Assembly (NCBI GenBank): GCA_021784555.1
Contig: JAJYHY010000036.1
Coordinates: 1-38,062, forward strand
DNA length: 38,062 nt
From: a bacterium
GTDB taxonomy: Bacteria; Verrucomicrobiota; Verrucomicrobiia; Limisphaerales; UBA8199
Direction of reading: 5' to 3'
Shown here: positions 7,814 to 16,201 of the stretch, one piece after another
How positions within the stretch are numbered: position 1 is the stretch's first letter
Layout of the letters: each line of letters starts with the position of its first letter
Program-made: the position numbers and the translations under genes
The notes under the pieces: model-generated
What the model saw: the letters and a program-made list of their open reading frames with translations, nothing else
Database searches by the model: none
Told to the model about the DNA's origin: nothing

Positions 7814-9094
7814 TCATGCCTTTGTGAATACCCCGTAGCCGTGTCCAGTGTGGGCGCCAAGGGCGAGGCGACCTTCACAGAGGTCCGCAGTGGCGGCTTC
7901 GAGTGCGGCCAAGGCATCTGGAGTGGGCGTGCCACGCAGTTGAATCCTTAGAGGCATACTGTCGATGTTGGGCCGCAACGGCTCGTCATTGAACAGCGCG
8001 CTGTCTTTGGCCCCGCCCGTGAATGGATTTATGGCGACATGATTCTGCACAGGAGCACGGTATTGGGCCGGGTCAGACTTGCTATCGGGGCCTGATGGCA
8101 TGTCGATCCACATATCGTCAATAAATACCTTTCCAGGCGTGCCCGTGTCGCCTTTCATTTTTCCGAACAGTTCGTCCATCCACGGCTCGATATCGGTCTG
8201 TCGCTCTTGGCCGATGAAGTTCCGACCGATACGGTTGGCGTGGAAGCGGATGCGGTGGACAAGCGCGCCCTTGATTGCGCTGCCTGGGATAATCCAGACG
8301 GGCTGCACGCGGCCTTGATTGCCCTCCCAGACGATGCGTGTACCGCTAACGGGGGCGGAGTCGGCAGAATCGCTAGCGCCGCCGCCGAACATCCACAAAC
8401 TGTCGGCGCTGATATTGTCGTGAAAGATGTCGCGGTGGGTTATGGACTCGGCTCGCTGTAGGCCCACCAACTTGAGGCCTCCGAGACCGCGGCGGGTTTT
8501 ACCGCCGAGGCGAAGGGCTTGATCATGCAGGATGTTATCCAGGTATTGCCAATGGGCCGCGCCGTCACTGTCGCCATCGGGCACTGCCAATCGAAACTCC
8601 ACCGTGAAGCGATGGCCGGCACTGACCACGAGTTCGTCGAATTTGCCGCGCTTGGCGGCCACGCCCCGCTCGGTCAGCCGAACGTGATCCCGGAGCATCG
8701 GGCGGGCTGCATCCCGCAACACGTCATCACGATCGCGCTCCGCCGCGGTGAGACGCTTAGTCACGGGCTTGTTGTGAGAGTCATGCACTCTTCCCCAGCT
8801 CACCCAAAGCCGGCCACCGCGACCAAGATCATCCTCTCCATTTGGGAGTTTGCGACCACCACCTCCCGCCCAGCCGAAGATCTCCTCGCTGACCCTTCCT
8901 CCAGAGGCCTCCTCACACTCTGCGCGGAGCAGACCCTGCAATGATGTGCCCGGGATGCCCGGCAGCCCATTGAAATCGCGCACAACACCGGCGTCCGAGA
9001 AGCCATCCGGCTCACCAGAACCGAGATGCAAAGGTGAGGTTAATTCGAACACCAAGGAGTGCTCTTCGTAGGTGATCTTTGGCGGGGAGCTCAT
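7814..9094 (-). CDS. Double Cas7 (Csm3-like) RAMP fusion, Cas7-2x
   Basis: Two RAMP/Cas7 domains in one chain of 426 residues. Domain 1 (about 1-215) has SPLHLGSGEPDG, IPGTSLQGLLRAE and the glycine-rich LRLGGKTRRGLGGLKLV. Domain 2 (about 235-426) has IIPGSAIKGALVHRI, NHVAINPFTGGAKDSALF and LALGAHTGHGYGVF. Cas7 subunits line the crRNA-target duplex and cut target RNA at regular steps; the acidic residues at about 30-40 and in the second domain are candidate catalytic sites. The start lies 12 bases after the upstream stop, without a clear ribosome site. This is the expected Cas7-2x subunit of a III-Dv complex. Confidence 0.88.
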   Translation of the reverse strand: MSSPPKITYEEHSLVFELTSPLHLGSGEPDGFSDAGVVRDFNGLPGIPGTSLQGLLRAECEEASGGRVSEEIFGWAGGGGRKLPNGEDDLGRGGRLWVSWGRVHDSHNKPVTKRLTAAERDRDDVLRDAARPMLRDHVRLTERGVAAKRGKFDELVVSAGHRFTVEFRLAVPDGDSDGAAHWQYLDNILHDQALRLGGKTRRGLGGLKLVGLQRAESITHRDIFHDNISADSLWMFGGGASDSADSAPVSGTRIVWEGNQGRVQPVWIIPGSAIKGALVHRIRFHANRIGRNFIGQERQTDIEPWMDELFGKMKGDTGTPGKVFIDDMWIDMPSGPDSKSDPAQYRAPVQNHVAINPFTGGAKDSALFNDEPLRPNIDSMPLRIQLRGTPTPDALAALEAATADLCEGRLALGAHTGHGYGVFTKA

Positions 9095-9106
9095 GGTAGA
9101 AGAAGA

Positions 9107-11323
9107 TTAGTCGCGCTCACGACGGGTTTGGGCGGCCATCCGGTGGCAGGCGGCGCGGAAAGCCGCTAGCGTGAGGCGTTCCTGCTCCTGAGAGAGTTGA
9201 CTGAGCGAGTTGAGAATCGCTTCGCGCAGTTTCTTCTGATCCTCCTTTGCCCACTTTCCATGGCCGAGTCGGGTCTTTGGCCGCCTTGTATCCGCGGCTC
9301 CTGTCCCAAGCAATTGTTTGAGTCTTGCGAGAGTGTCGGCGTCGCGAGCGGCTTCGTCCAACCCACCCCACTGCGAGGCGCTGACTTTGCCCTTAGCACG
9401 GCTCCAGTCCCGGCACCAGTCCTGGGCAAGTTTGTTGGCCGTGACATCGAACTGCTTTTCCCGGTGGCGCTCTGTGATCCAAGGCGTCAGGTCGTGGCCG
9501 AGGGGCGTTCCCGCCGGTGCTTCGGGGGCGCGCGGCTTGGCGTCGGGATTGGCGAAACGAGGGTGTTCGTCGTTCTTGGTCCCCATCCAGTTCTCCGCCT
9601 CGAGGATGTTCACCACACGCGCGCGGCCCAGGCCTTCGGCCTGGCCGAGGCCGACACGGCGCCTGGGCGTGCCTGTCAGGTTTCCGCCCTGGCTGACGAA
9701 CACGAGCACACTGCCCTTGCTGATGACCTGCCGTTCGACGTCCGGGCTGCCGCGCTTGGCATTCCAGAGCGAATAGCGGCGGAAGCGCAAATAGCTCCGC
9801 TTCTCGGAAAGGGACCAGTTGCCACCGAGACCGAAATGGCGCGGCTCCGGCCGGAGCGTGGGGAAGCCGCTTTCATCCAACAGCGCAAGGTCGCTCTCGG
9901 CCAGCAGAACGAGGGGGCTGGCCGAAACGGTGGCTTCGCCCGAGCCTGCCGCGCGGGCCTGTCCAAGTGGTGTGAGCTTGCACCTGGCGCGTCCGAATTC
10001 GGTGCCCTTGGACCTGCCCAGCCGGATGGTCTTCCCATCGAAAGACTCCCGCAAGGCGGCGCAAACGTCCGCGTCGGTGCCCTTTAGCTCGATGCGAGAG
10101 ATGAAGCGGCCGCCCTTGGCAATGGCTTCGTAACCGTAAAGGGCGGATTCTTTAGCGGTTTCGTATTTCGCCACGGCAGTATCGATAGCGGTTTTGAGAG
10201 TTTCGGTGCGCCGCACGGAAATAAGGCGCCCGGCGGTATGATCGAGCCAACCTTCGCGCATCTGCACGGGTTGCCGCCGGTTTGGCGCGCCGATCTCGCT
10301 CTCCTCGTATCCTCTGGCGGCCAGGTTGGAGACCCTTTGCGACTGCACCGAGTTTTCCAGTACCCCTTGTTCGTCCTTCGCATGGTACCAGGACAGCGGA
10401 GTGGGGACGGTCGCCACGCCCCCGGAACCAATGGGCACGCCGTTGCCAAAAGAGATCGCGCCCGTGAGTAATGCCTCCGCTCCCGTTTGCTCGGCGGTGG
10501 CGAGGTCCTTCTTCCGCAGCCTCTCGAAATACTTGCGCGCGAATGCGCCCATGAGAGAAGAACCGGGGACATGGTCCAGCGTGCGGTGGCCGCCAACGGT
10601 TGCGCTGTTGGCCGAGAGGACCACGTCGTCGAGCAGTTCGAGCTCGAGGTCGAACGCCGTCGCCTGCGGGTCGGCGGTTCCCGCGCCGGAAGGGGTTTCT
10701 TCACCGCCGGCGTGCGACGCCTGGTCGTCAGCGTGTGGATCGCTCAATTCCGCTTTGCACCATCCAAAGCCGTCGTGCTTGCCCTTGCCGATGGCGCGCA
10801 CTTTGCCGACGAGGTCTTGGAGGTCCTGCCAAGTGACTCCGCGTAGGGCATCCTCCTCGAGTGACACGTCCGCAATGGCGGTGACGGGCACGGCATACCG
10901 GACGCGGCGCAGAGTGTTGGGTTTGGCCGCCCCCTTCTCCAAGGAGGTGCTGGCGATGTCCTCGAACAGCGCGGGCGCCATCGCCACGTTCCTCTTCTGC
11001 TCCGCCTCCGAATCGCCCTGCGCGAACTCCCGGCGGCAGTTCAACGCGAACTGGTCGCGCATCGTCGCGCTAGTAACGTGAAGCCGGCCCATGGAGTCGA
11101 GGTTGCGCGCGTCCTCTTGCCCAAAGAAGGCATCCAACCGTGCATGGCCCCAGCCCGCCTCGCGCGCGGCCCACTTGAGCCGGCCACGGAGGGCACGGCC
11201 CGGCACGTAAGGCAGGCCGCAGTCTTCCACCACGGGCAGCAGGTCCACGTCGCCTTCGCCCGCCTGGCCGCTGCCGCAGTGCCAGTAGTGTTCAAACGTG
11301 ATGGTGATGGCGCCGTGTTTCAT
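9107..11323 (-). CDS. Cas7-Cas5-Cas11-like fusion of a type III-Dv complex
   Basis: A 738-residue multidomain subunit. Residues 1-195 are a Cas7/RAMP domain (LPYVPGRALRGRLKWAARE, then AIGKGKHDGFGWCKAEL), with acidic residues at 25-27 in the usual catalytic loop. After a low-complexity linker, residues about 222-590 are Csx10/Cas5-like (LDDVVLSANSATVGG, DHVPGSSLMGAFARKYF, GLGQAEGLGRARVV). The last 130 residues are predicted helical and basic and fit a fused Cas11 small subunit; no separate small subunit is obvious in the operon. ATG overlaps the Cas10 stop by 4 bases. This fusion order is the hallmark of type III-Dv. The Cas11 assignment is the least certain part. Confidence 0.85.
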   Translation of the reverse strand: MKHGAITITFEHYWHCGSGQAGEGDVDLLPVVEDCGLPYVPGRALRGRLKWAAREAGWGHARLDAFFGQEDARNLDSMGRLHVTSATMRDQFALNCRREFAQGDSEAEQKRNVAMAPALFEDIASTSLEKGAAKPNTLRRVRYAVPVTAIADVSLEEDALRGVTWQDLQDLVGKVRAIGKGKHDGFGWCKAELSDPHADDQASHAGGEETPSGAGTADPQATAFDLELELLDDVVLSANSATVGGHRTLDHVPGSSLMGAFARKYFERLRKKDLATAEQTGAEALLTGAISFGNGVPIGSGGVATVPTPLSWYHAKDEQGVLENSVQSQRVSNLAARGYEESEIGAPNRRQPVQMREGWLDHTAGRLISVRRTETLKTAIDTAVAKYETAKESALYGYEAIAKGGRFISRIELKGTDADVCAALRESFDGKTIRLGRSKGTEFGRARCKLTPLGQARAAGSGEATVSASPLVLLAESDLALLDESGFPTLRPEPRHFGLGGNWSLSEKRSYLRFRRYSLWNAKRGSPDVERQVISKGSVLVFVSQGGNLTGTPRRRVGLGQAEGLGRARVVNILEAENWMGTKNDEHPRFANPDAKPRAPEAPAGTPLGHDLTPWITERHREKQFDVTANKLAQDWCRDWSRAKGKVSASQWGGLDEAARDADTLARLKQLLGTGAADTRRPKTRLGHGKWAKEDQKKLREAILNSLSQLSQEQERLTLAAFRAACHRMAAQTRRERD

Positions 11324-13269
11324 GATGTGGCGGCGGGAGTGGGTGTCGGTTGAAAACTGCGCGTCTGGCCGCCGGAGAGACGGCTATCCTCCTCCTTGTC
11401 GCGCACGGCGAGGAGGGTGAGAAGGTCGCCAAGCGGGCTGGCCTTTCGAGAGGCGTCAAAGAAACGCAGGTCGCGCCAGTCTCGCTCCTCTTTGGCCTCC
11501 TCGTTCCCGTTCCATCCGCAGAGGGTCTTCCAAGCCGTCGCAAATTCCCGCCATGCTTCCTTGCGACGCCCTCCGTCGCCTTCGCGAGAACGGGCGACTT
11601 CCTCCATCCGCTCGACAGCCTCGCGCACATGTCTGGGGTCGGCCAGTGTCCGCTGGAGGTTCAATATTCCGCGCAGGGCCGATCCAGGAAGTCCGATCTG
11701 TTTGTCGCGACTCCGGTCATCCCGGTGCGCGGGATCCGCGACCATTCGGGGGCGCGCCGCCATGTAAACCTCGTTCAAATGCCGAAACTGCGGCTGCAAC
11801 GCGCCATCCACGAAGTAGGGCCCGCCGGTCAGCAACATTCGATCCACGCCCGCGCCACGCAGAATTCCTCTTGTGAGTTCATCGAACTCAGTCGGCGCGC
11901 TCGCACCGGTGATTCGGACGAAGGATAGCGCGGAGTCCGGTGTCGGTTTCGCCCTTCCCTTCGCTTCGTTCTTTGCGGTGCCTTTCGATCGTCTTGCGAG
12001 GTCTTCACAGAGTTCGTAGGCCAGTGCGAAGGGGTAATGATCCGTGCAAAACACGATGCCGGCACCGGCTGAGAGCTCCTCGGGAATCGCTTCCTCAATG
12101 CCCGGTTCTTCTTTCAACTTCCGCCAGAGACCGTCATAAACGCGGAGATTCTCGGCTTCGTCAGCATCGGACGGAAATTGGTTATCACGCAGCCACTTCA
12201 GACGTTTGCGCATCTCCGCCCGGAACGTTTGCAGGAAGGCCGTAGTGAAGGGCAGGCCGAGATCAGCGCGACAGACGACGGTCACATCGTCTCCAGCGAG
12301 CACGACGGGTGCAAACGGCCAGGCTTCCGGGCGTCTTGGCACCTTGCGCTGCCCGAATTCTTCCGGATGCTCCTGCGCCTGTGCTTTCTGCTCTTTGACG
12401 GTTTCATCGATCTGCCGGCGGACCGCTGACATGGCCGCGTCGGCCGCGACTTGCGTTCCTCTTGCGACAACCACTTCGGAAAGATAGCGAAATAGCGCAA
12501 GCGCCTCTTTGTCACGTTCCGGCCCCAGCTTTTCCAGCGCCTGCCCGACTCGAAGGAACATTTGGCCAAGCCCGTTTCCGTCGGCATGTATCACGGCAAG
12601 ATAAGCATTCCCGCCGGATACCTGTTCAAAGTCGTCGGGCAGCTGGTCCGCCTTTTCAAACCCAAATGCTCTCGCCACCGGCGGCAACTGCTCCGCATTC
12701 CTCAAAGCCTCACGTTCCTGCCGCTTTCGCTTGCTAGCGAGGTCGATTAGTTCCTTTTCGGCTGCGTAATCCACTTCGACTGCCGGCTCCCCTGCGCGCG
12801 GAGCACGTTTTGCAAATGGTCCGGCTTCCGGCATGCACGGCGCAGGGAAGTTGCGCTTCCGTTCTAGTTGTTCGCCCGTAGTTCTTGAGATTTGCCCGTA
12901 GCTCTTCCCATCCCAAGCTTCCAAATGCTGGACCACCTCGAGGTCCGGTGCCCAGGCGTGGCACCAGAGTGGCCAGAGCGTGGCCACGGCTTCGGCATGG
13001 GCCTTCTCAAAAAATTCAAGTCGTGCGGAGCCAGCAGCGGCCTGGAGGATGCGGAACCCGTTCGGCGGCGGATCTGCTTTCGACTCACCCTTGTCCGAGG
13101 TCACCTCCACGAAGCCGTGGTTTTCCTTGAGCCACTTTGAAATCCACTCCTTGTCTGACAGCTTGTCGATCAACGACGTCGCGCCCACCATGTCGCGCAG
13201 CTTGCCGCCACGCATGATGTACGATTGCAGGCTCTTGGCGGCGAAACAGAATAGGTAGGAGGTCTTCAT
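11320..13269 (-). CDS. cas10: Cas10 large subunit, no HD nuclease domain
   Basis: Signature subunit of type III systems, 649 residues. The N-terminus (SYLFCFAAKSLQSYIMRGGK, then LRDMVGATSLIDKLS) is Cmr2-like and begins directly with the first palm region; there is no N-terminal HD DNase domain. The cyclase palm shows YLAVIHADGNGLG (Asp230) and, in place of GGDD, PVVLAGDDVTVV (AGDD at 325-328). Both catalytic Asp are kept, so cyclic oligoadenylate synthesis is plausible, and two CARF genes in the same operon support it. The expected zinc-finger cysteines are mostly missing near residue 145. ATG overlaps the upstream stop by 4 bases, as does its own stop with the next gene. Confidence 0.93.
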   Translation of the reverse strand: MKTSYLFCFAAKSLQSYIMRGGKLRDMVGATSLIDKLSDKEWISKWLKENHGFVEVTSDKGESKADPPPNGFRILQAAAGSARLEFFEKAHAEAVATLWPLWCHAWAPDLEVVQHLEAWDGKSYGQISRTTGEQLERKRNFPAPCMPEAGPFAKRAPRAGEPAVEVDYAAEKELIDLASKRKRQEREALRNAEQLPPVARAFGFEKADQLPDDFEQVSGGNAYLAVIHADGNGLGQMFLRVGQALEKLGPERDKEALALFRYLSEVVVARGTQVAADAAMSAVRRQIDETVKEQKAQAQEHPEEFGQRKVPRRPEAWPFAPVVLAGDDVTVVCRADLGLPFTTAFLQTFRAEMRKRLKWLRDNQFPSDADEAENLRVYDGLWRKLKEEPGIEEAIPEELSAGAGIVFCTDHYPFALAYELCEDLARRSKGTAKNEAKGRAKPTPDSALSFVRITGASAPTEFDELTRGILRGAGVDRMLLTGGPYFVDGALQPQFRHLNEVYMAARPRMVADPAHRDDRSRDKQIGLPGSALRGILNLQRTLADPRHVREAVERMEEVARSREGDGGRRKEAWREFATAWKTLCGWNGNEEAKEERDWRDLRFFDASRKASPLGDLLTLLAVRDKEEDSRLSGGQTRSFQPTPTPAATS

Positions 13270-14795
13270 GGGCCGATGGCAGCGATACCGTTCCGGGACA
13301 ACGCTGATTCCTGGCGGAAGTGGACCTTTTCTCCAACCTCTCGACCGCCGAGGAACTCGCGAATCTTCTCCGCCGAGTCAGGTGGTCGCGGGGACGACTT
13401 AGAGAAGAGGGATTGCCACGCAGCATCCGGGATTTCGCAAGCTGGGGTCCTGGCCCGGGCGCCGCCGTCGGGTCGAATGATCTCGGTCGTTGGCAGCGAC
13501 CCCTCGTATCGGATGATGGTGAACTCGAAGGGCGGCGCATCGACATCGCGATACATCAGCCAGAGGTTAGGATGCAATTGCGCCAGCCCATGAGCGGCGA
13601 AGGCCATCATCCGATTACCTTGCGTAACATTGAAGAGCACGATGTTGCCCCCCGCCAGGTCGCTCTCCAAGGTTGCGCGGATTCGAGCCTGCACTTCCGC
13701 CAACTCGACGTTAGGCTTTTCCTCGGAAAAGGCTGGTTTCACGCATACCTTGGGGGGAGAGTCCGTCCAGAAACCCGGTTCGAGCAGTCGCTCAATGAAC
13801 TCGGCGGGCTTGGCCGAGACATCCTCCCTGCTGTGCCACAAAACCAACCGCCGGGGTGCGGCGAGCAGGAGGCTGGCCAGAACCGGTTGCCAGGCACCGC
13901 TCGTGAAGCTGTGAAGCACGCCCAGGTCCTGGGGCCAATCGGCCGTCCCCCCTTCCACGACGCCGCGGTTGGTGAGGAGCGCCCAAGCCGCCTCCACCGT
14001 CGCTGGGAACCGCGTGGTCCGCAGCCGGTTCCCGTACCCAAGGCTGACACGGCGATTCACAGCCGGGCGATTGTCGGGTGGGAACATCCAGCGCCGATCA
14101 CACCTGATATGACATTTGTTCCCTATGGCGACCGGCTCAATAGACAAGTCACGCCGCACGTCGCCGGTCACGATCCAATCGCGAGCGAGCGAGCGGCGAA
14201 TCCCGCATCCGTCAGCATCGCTGAGGGCGCGGTGCGCCAAGTGGGCGGCCAGGGTCCATGAACGCTGGCTGATCGGACGGCCGTTTGCGGCGGCAGGATA
14301 GGTGATAAGGAATACAGAGTACTGCTCGAATGGGATGCCAGCGTCCGTCCACTCTTGGATGCGCGCGGAATGGTCGATGCCGACATCCAGCCGATCGGTC
14401 AACCAAAGCAGGCACCAGGGCGGCGCCGAACCGGGCAAGCCAACGCTGTCGTCGGTGGGGAAAGCCGACGTGGCAACCCGCTTCCCTCGAAACGCCCCAA
14501 GACGCGGTCCACCCTCGAATGGATGCGAGCCATCAAACGCTGTCCAGATGGATTCCGGGACGTTCAAGCCCCAGGACTGCGCCAGGAGAATCTCGCGGGC
14601 CACGGCGGAGCGCCAGTCGGCTGGAAGGTCCGCGGCAAGGCATTTTAATAATCCTGTTTCGACCTCTGGCTCACCGAGCCGGTCAGCCAACTCGCCGACG
14701 CGTCCTAACAGGATGGCGTCACTCACGTTGTCCTCGCCCTTCAAAGCGCGGTGCCTCGCGAGCAGCGGCAGATTTTGCGGCGGCGTTTGGTTCAT
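13266..14795 (-). CDS. CARF protein with possible Lon-like (S16) protease domain
   Basis: A 509-residue two-domain protein directly upstream of cas10. Residues about 315-440 look like a CARF sensor: LVLWHS, LFNVTQGNRMMAFAAHG (like NxTGGxKxM) and LWLMYRDVDAPPFEFTIIRYEG. Residues about 150-245 weakly resemble a Lon/S16 protease core: a Ser in SQRSWTLAAHLA (176 or 179), TGDV at 210-213, Lys227 in PVAIGNK and FPPDN at 238-242, echoing the Ser, TGE, Lys and P-x-x-N landmarks of Lon. If right, this is a cyclic-oligoadenylate-activated protease, in function like the SAVED-Lon protein CalpL but with a CARF sensor. ATG overlaps the upstream stop by 4 bases. The CARF call is good, the Lon call tentative. 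Confidence 0.65.
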   Translation of the reverse strand: MNQTPPQNLPLLARHRALKGEDNVSDAILLGRVGELADRLGEPEVETGLLKCLAADLPADWRSAVAREILLAQSWGLNVPESIWTAFDGSHPFEGGPRLGAFRGKRVATSAFPTDDSVGLPGSAPPWCLLWLTDRLDVGIDHSARIQEWTDAGIPFEQYSVFLITYPAAANGRPISQRSWTLAAHLAHRALSDADGCGIRRSLARDWIVTGDVRRDLSIEPVAIGNKCHIRCDRRWMFPPDNRPAVNRRVSLGYGNRLRTTRFPATVEAAWALLTNRGVVEGGTADWPQDLGVLHSFTSGAWQPVLASLLLAAPRRLVLWHSREDVSAKPAEFIERLLEPGFWTDSPPKVCVKPAFSEEKPNVELAEVQARIRATLESDLAGGNIVLFNVTQGNRMMAFAAHGLAQLHPNLWLMYRDVDAPPFEFTIIRYEGSLPTTEIIRPDGGARARTPACEIPDAAWQSLFSKSSPRPPDSAEKIREFLGGREVGEKVHFRQESALSRNGIAAIGP

Positions 14796-16201
14796 TTCGG
14801 GTCAAAAATCAGGATTAACCAGTCTTCCCAGCGGTCGATGGTCTTGCGGCATTCTTCCCAATCGCAGCCCACGGCTATCGCGACACCGTCGTGCACGTAA
14901 CCGTTGGCGAGGATTGAGTCGAGCGTCGGAGACAGGACGACCATCTGGCGCGGTTCGGACAGCTCCGGCACCAATTCGGACACATCCCAACGCGCGAAGG
15001 CCGAACCGGAGAAGGCGGTGGTTTGGGTAGGTTCCAGCAGAATGCAGGCCGGTTTCGAGCCTGCCAGGACGCCAACCGGGGTCGCTTGCTCTACCAGTTC
15101 TTCCGGACGGCCGCGAACGAGGACGGCCTGGCTGGCGAGGCTGCCGGGTGTCTTTGCGGCCAAGGCGATGCTGTCCTCAATCCTTTTTCGGGCGGCGGGC
15201 TGTGGGGTCAGACTCGCTCGGAAGTGCCAGCGCTCCGAACTCTCAAACCGGCCTCGACCAGGGACTTCTACGGGCACCAATCCCATCCGGCGGCGGAAAC
15301 GCCAAACGTCCTGCTGCTCCTGCTCCTCCATGTCCGCCTGCCATTCCCTCAGGGCGCGCCGCGCGTCCGCCGTTGCGCTCAGCCAGGCGGCGAATTCCAC
15401 AACGCGCTCCCGCTCCAGTTCCAGTTCCGGCGTGGAAGGCGCATTGCCGGGAGCGAAGTCGCGGTCCTCAGCCACGCCGATGCAGGCGTGCAATTGGCGC
15501 GCGCTGACCGGGTACTCCAGGCGGAAATGCACGACGTAATCGCCGGCCCCCGGGACGTTCACCACGGCTTCCGAGTCGCCGACGTTCTCCTCGCCCCAGA
15601 CCCAAAGCGGCGTGCAGGGCATGGCGCGCCAGATGGTTTCGCCGGCATCCCGGATCGGTCCTTCGGCCAAGAGCACGTTCATCGGGCGCCACACGCGCCG
15701 GGGTTCCAGGTTTTGGCCGTTGAAAATCTGCACGTCGGCCTTGGTGGTCCAGACCTGATCGATTTCCGGCGCGACTCGTGATTCGAGATTTGAAATCTCA
15801 GGTTCCAGATTCTCGGGCGCCGGGGACTCGCGCAGCGTATCCACGGGCTCTTCGGCGCTCCGCCGGGCCGCTTCAGATCTGAGGTTTGAGATTTGAGATT
15901 TGAGATTCGGGAGGGCGAGGCGCCGCTCCTCCTCGGATGAAATCAACGGGTGCAAGACGTGGCCCGGGTCTCCCTCCGCGCGAAGCATTTCAACGGCCCG
16001 CTGGCAATTGACGCTCTGCGCGATTTGGGCGGGCAGCCAGCCGCGCACCTTCTCCGGCAGGTGTTCCGGCCCGCGCCGATAGGCTTCCAGCAGGTCGCGT
16101 GGAGGAACTTCCGGGGCCTCAAAAGGGTCGGGCCAAAGGCGTTGCGAACGCTCCAGCGCTGCGTCCAACAATGCCAAATCTCTGAAATCAACCAGGTTCA
16201 T
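14792..16201 (-). CDS. Unrecognised protein coupled to the CARF/Lon-like gene
   Basis: I do not recognise this 469-residue protein. The first 90 residues are a helical, mostly acidic domain. Residues about 96-141 are a linker encoded by dispersed repeat DNA (LKSQISNL and EISNLESR). The rest is a mixed alpha/beta region with conserved-looking segments (WRAMPCTPLWVWGEE, VVHFRLEYPVSARQLHACIG, DGVAIAVGCDWEECRKTIDRW) and a helical EMEEQEQQ-like stretch. It overlaps both neighbours by 4 bases and must be made together with the CARF protein. By analogy with CalpL, CalpT and CalpS, it could be a protease substrate, inhibitor or partner; that is inference only. Confidence 0.6.
   Translation of the reverse strand: MNLVDFRDLALLDAALERSQRLWPDPFEAPEVPPRDLLEAYRRGPEHLPEKVRGWLPAQIAQSVNCQRAVEMLRAEGDPGHVLHPLISSEEERRLALPNLKSQISNLRSEAARRSAEEPVDTLRESPAPENLEPEISNLESRVAPEIDQVWTTKADVQIFNGQNLEPRRVWRPMNVLLAEGPIRDAGETIWRAMPCTPLWVWGEENVGDSEAVVNVPGAGDYVVHFRLEYPVSARQLHACIGVAEDRDFAPGNAPSTPELELERERVVEFAAWLSATADARRALREWQADMEEQEQQDVWRFRRRMGLVPVEVPGRGRFESSERWHFRASLTPQPAARKRIEDSIALAAKTPGSLASQAVLVRGRPEELVEQATPVGVLAGSKPACILLEPTQTTAFSGSAFARWDVSELVPELSEPRQMVVLSPTLDSILANGYVHDGVAIAVGCDWEECRKTIDRWEDWLILIFDPK
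15776..15912. repeat. TTTGAGATTTGAGAT-type dispersed repeat inside a gene
   Basis: Two blocks of short AT-rich repeat, GATTCGAGATTTGAAATCTC near the start and three tandem TTTGAGA units near the end, flank a GC-rich stretch. Translated on the minus strand they give LKSQISNL and EISNLESR. The same sequence family recurs at about 23239-23264 in the Cas6-RT-Cas1 gene. It keeps the reading frame in both places. Confidence 0.75.

Noticed and set aside
9197..10087. 296-codon plus-strand frame
   Set aside because: Antisense to the Cas7-Cas5-Cas11-like gene, whose motifs are clear on the minus strand.
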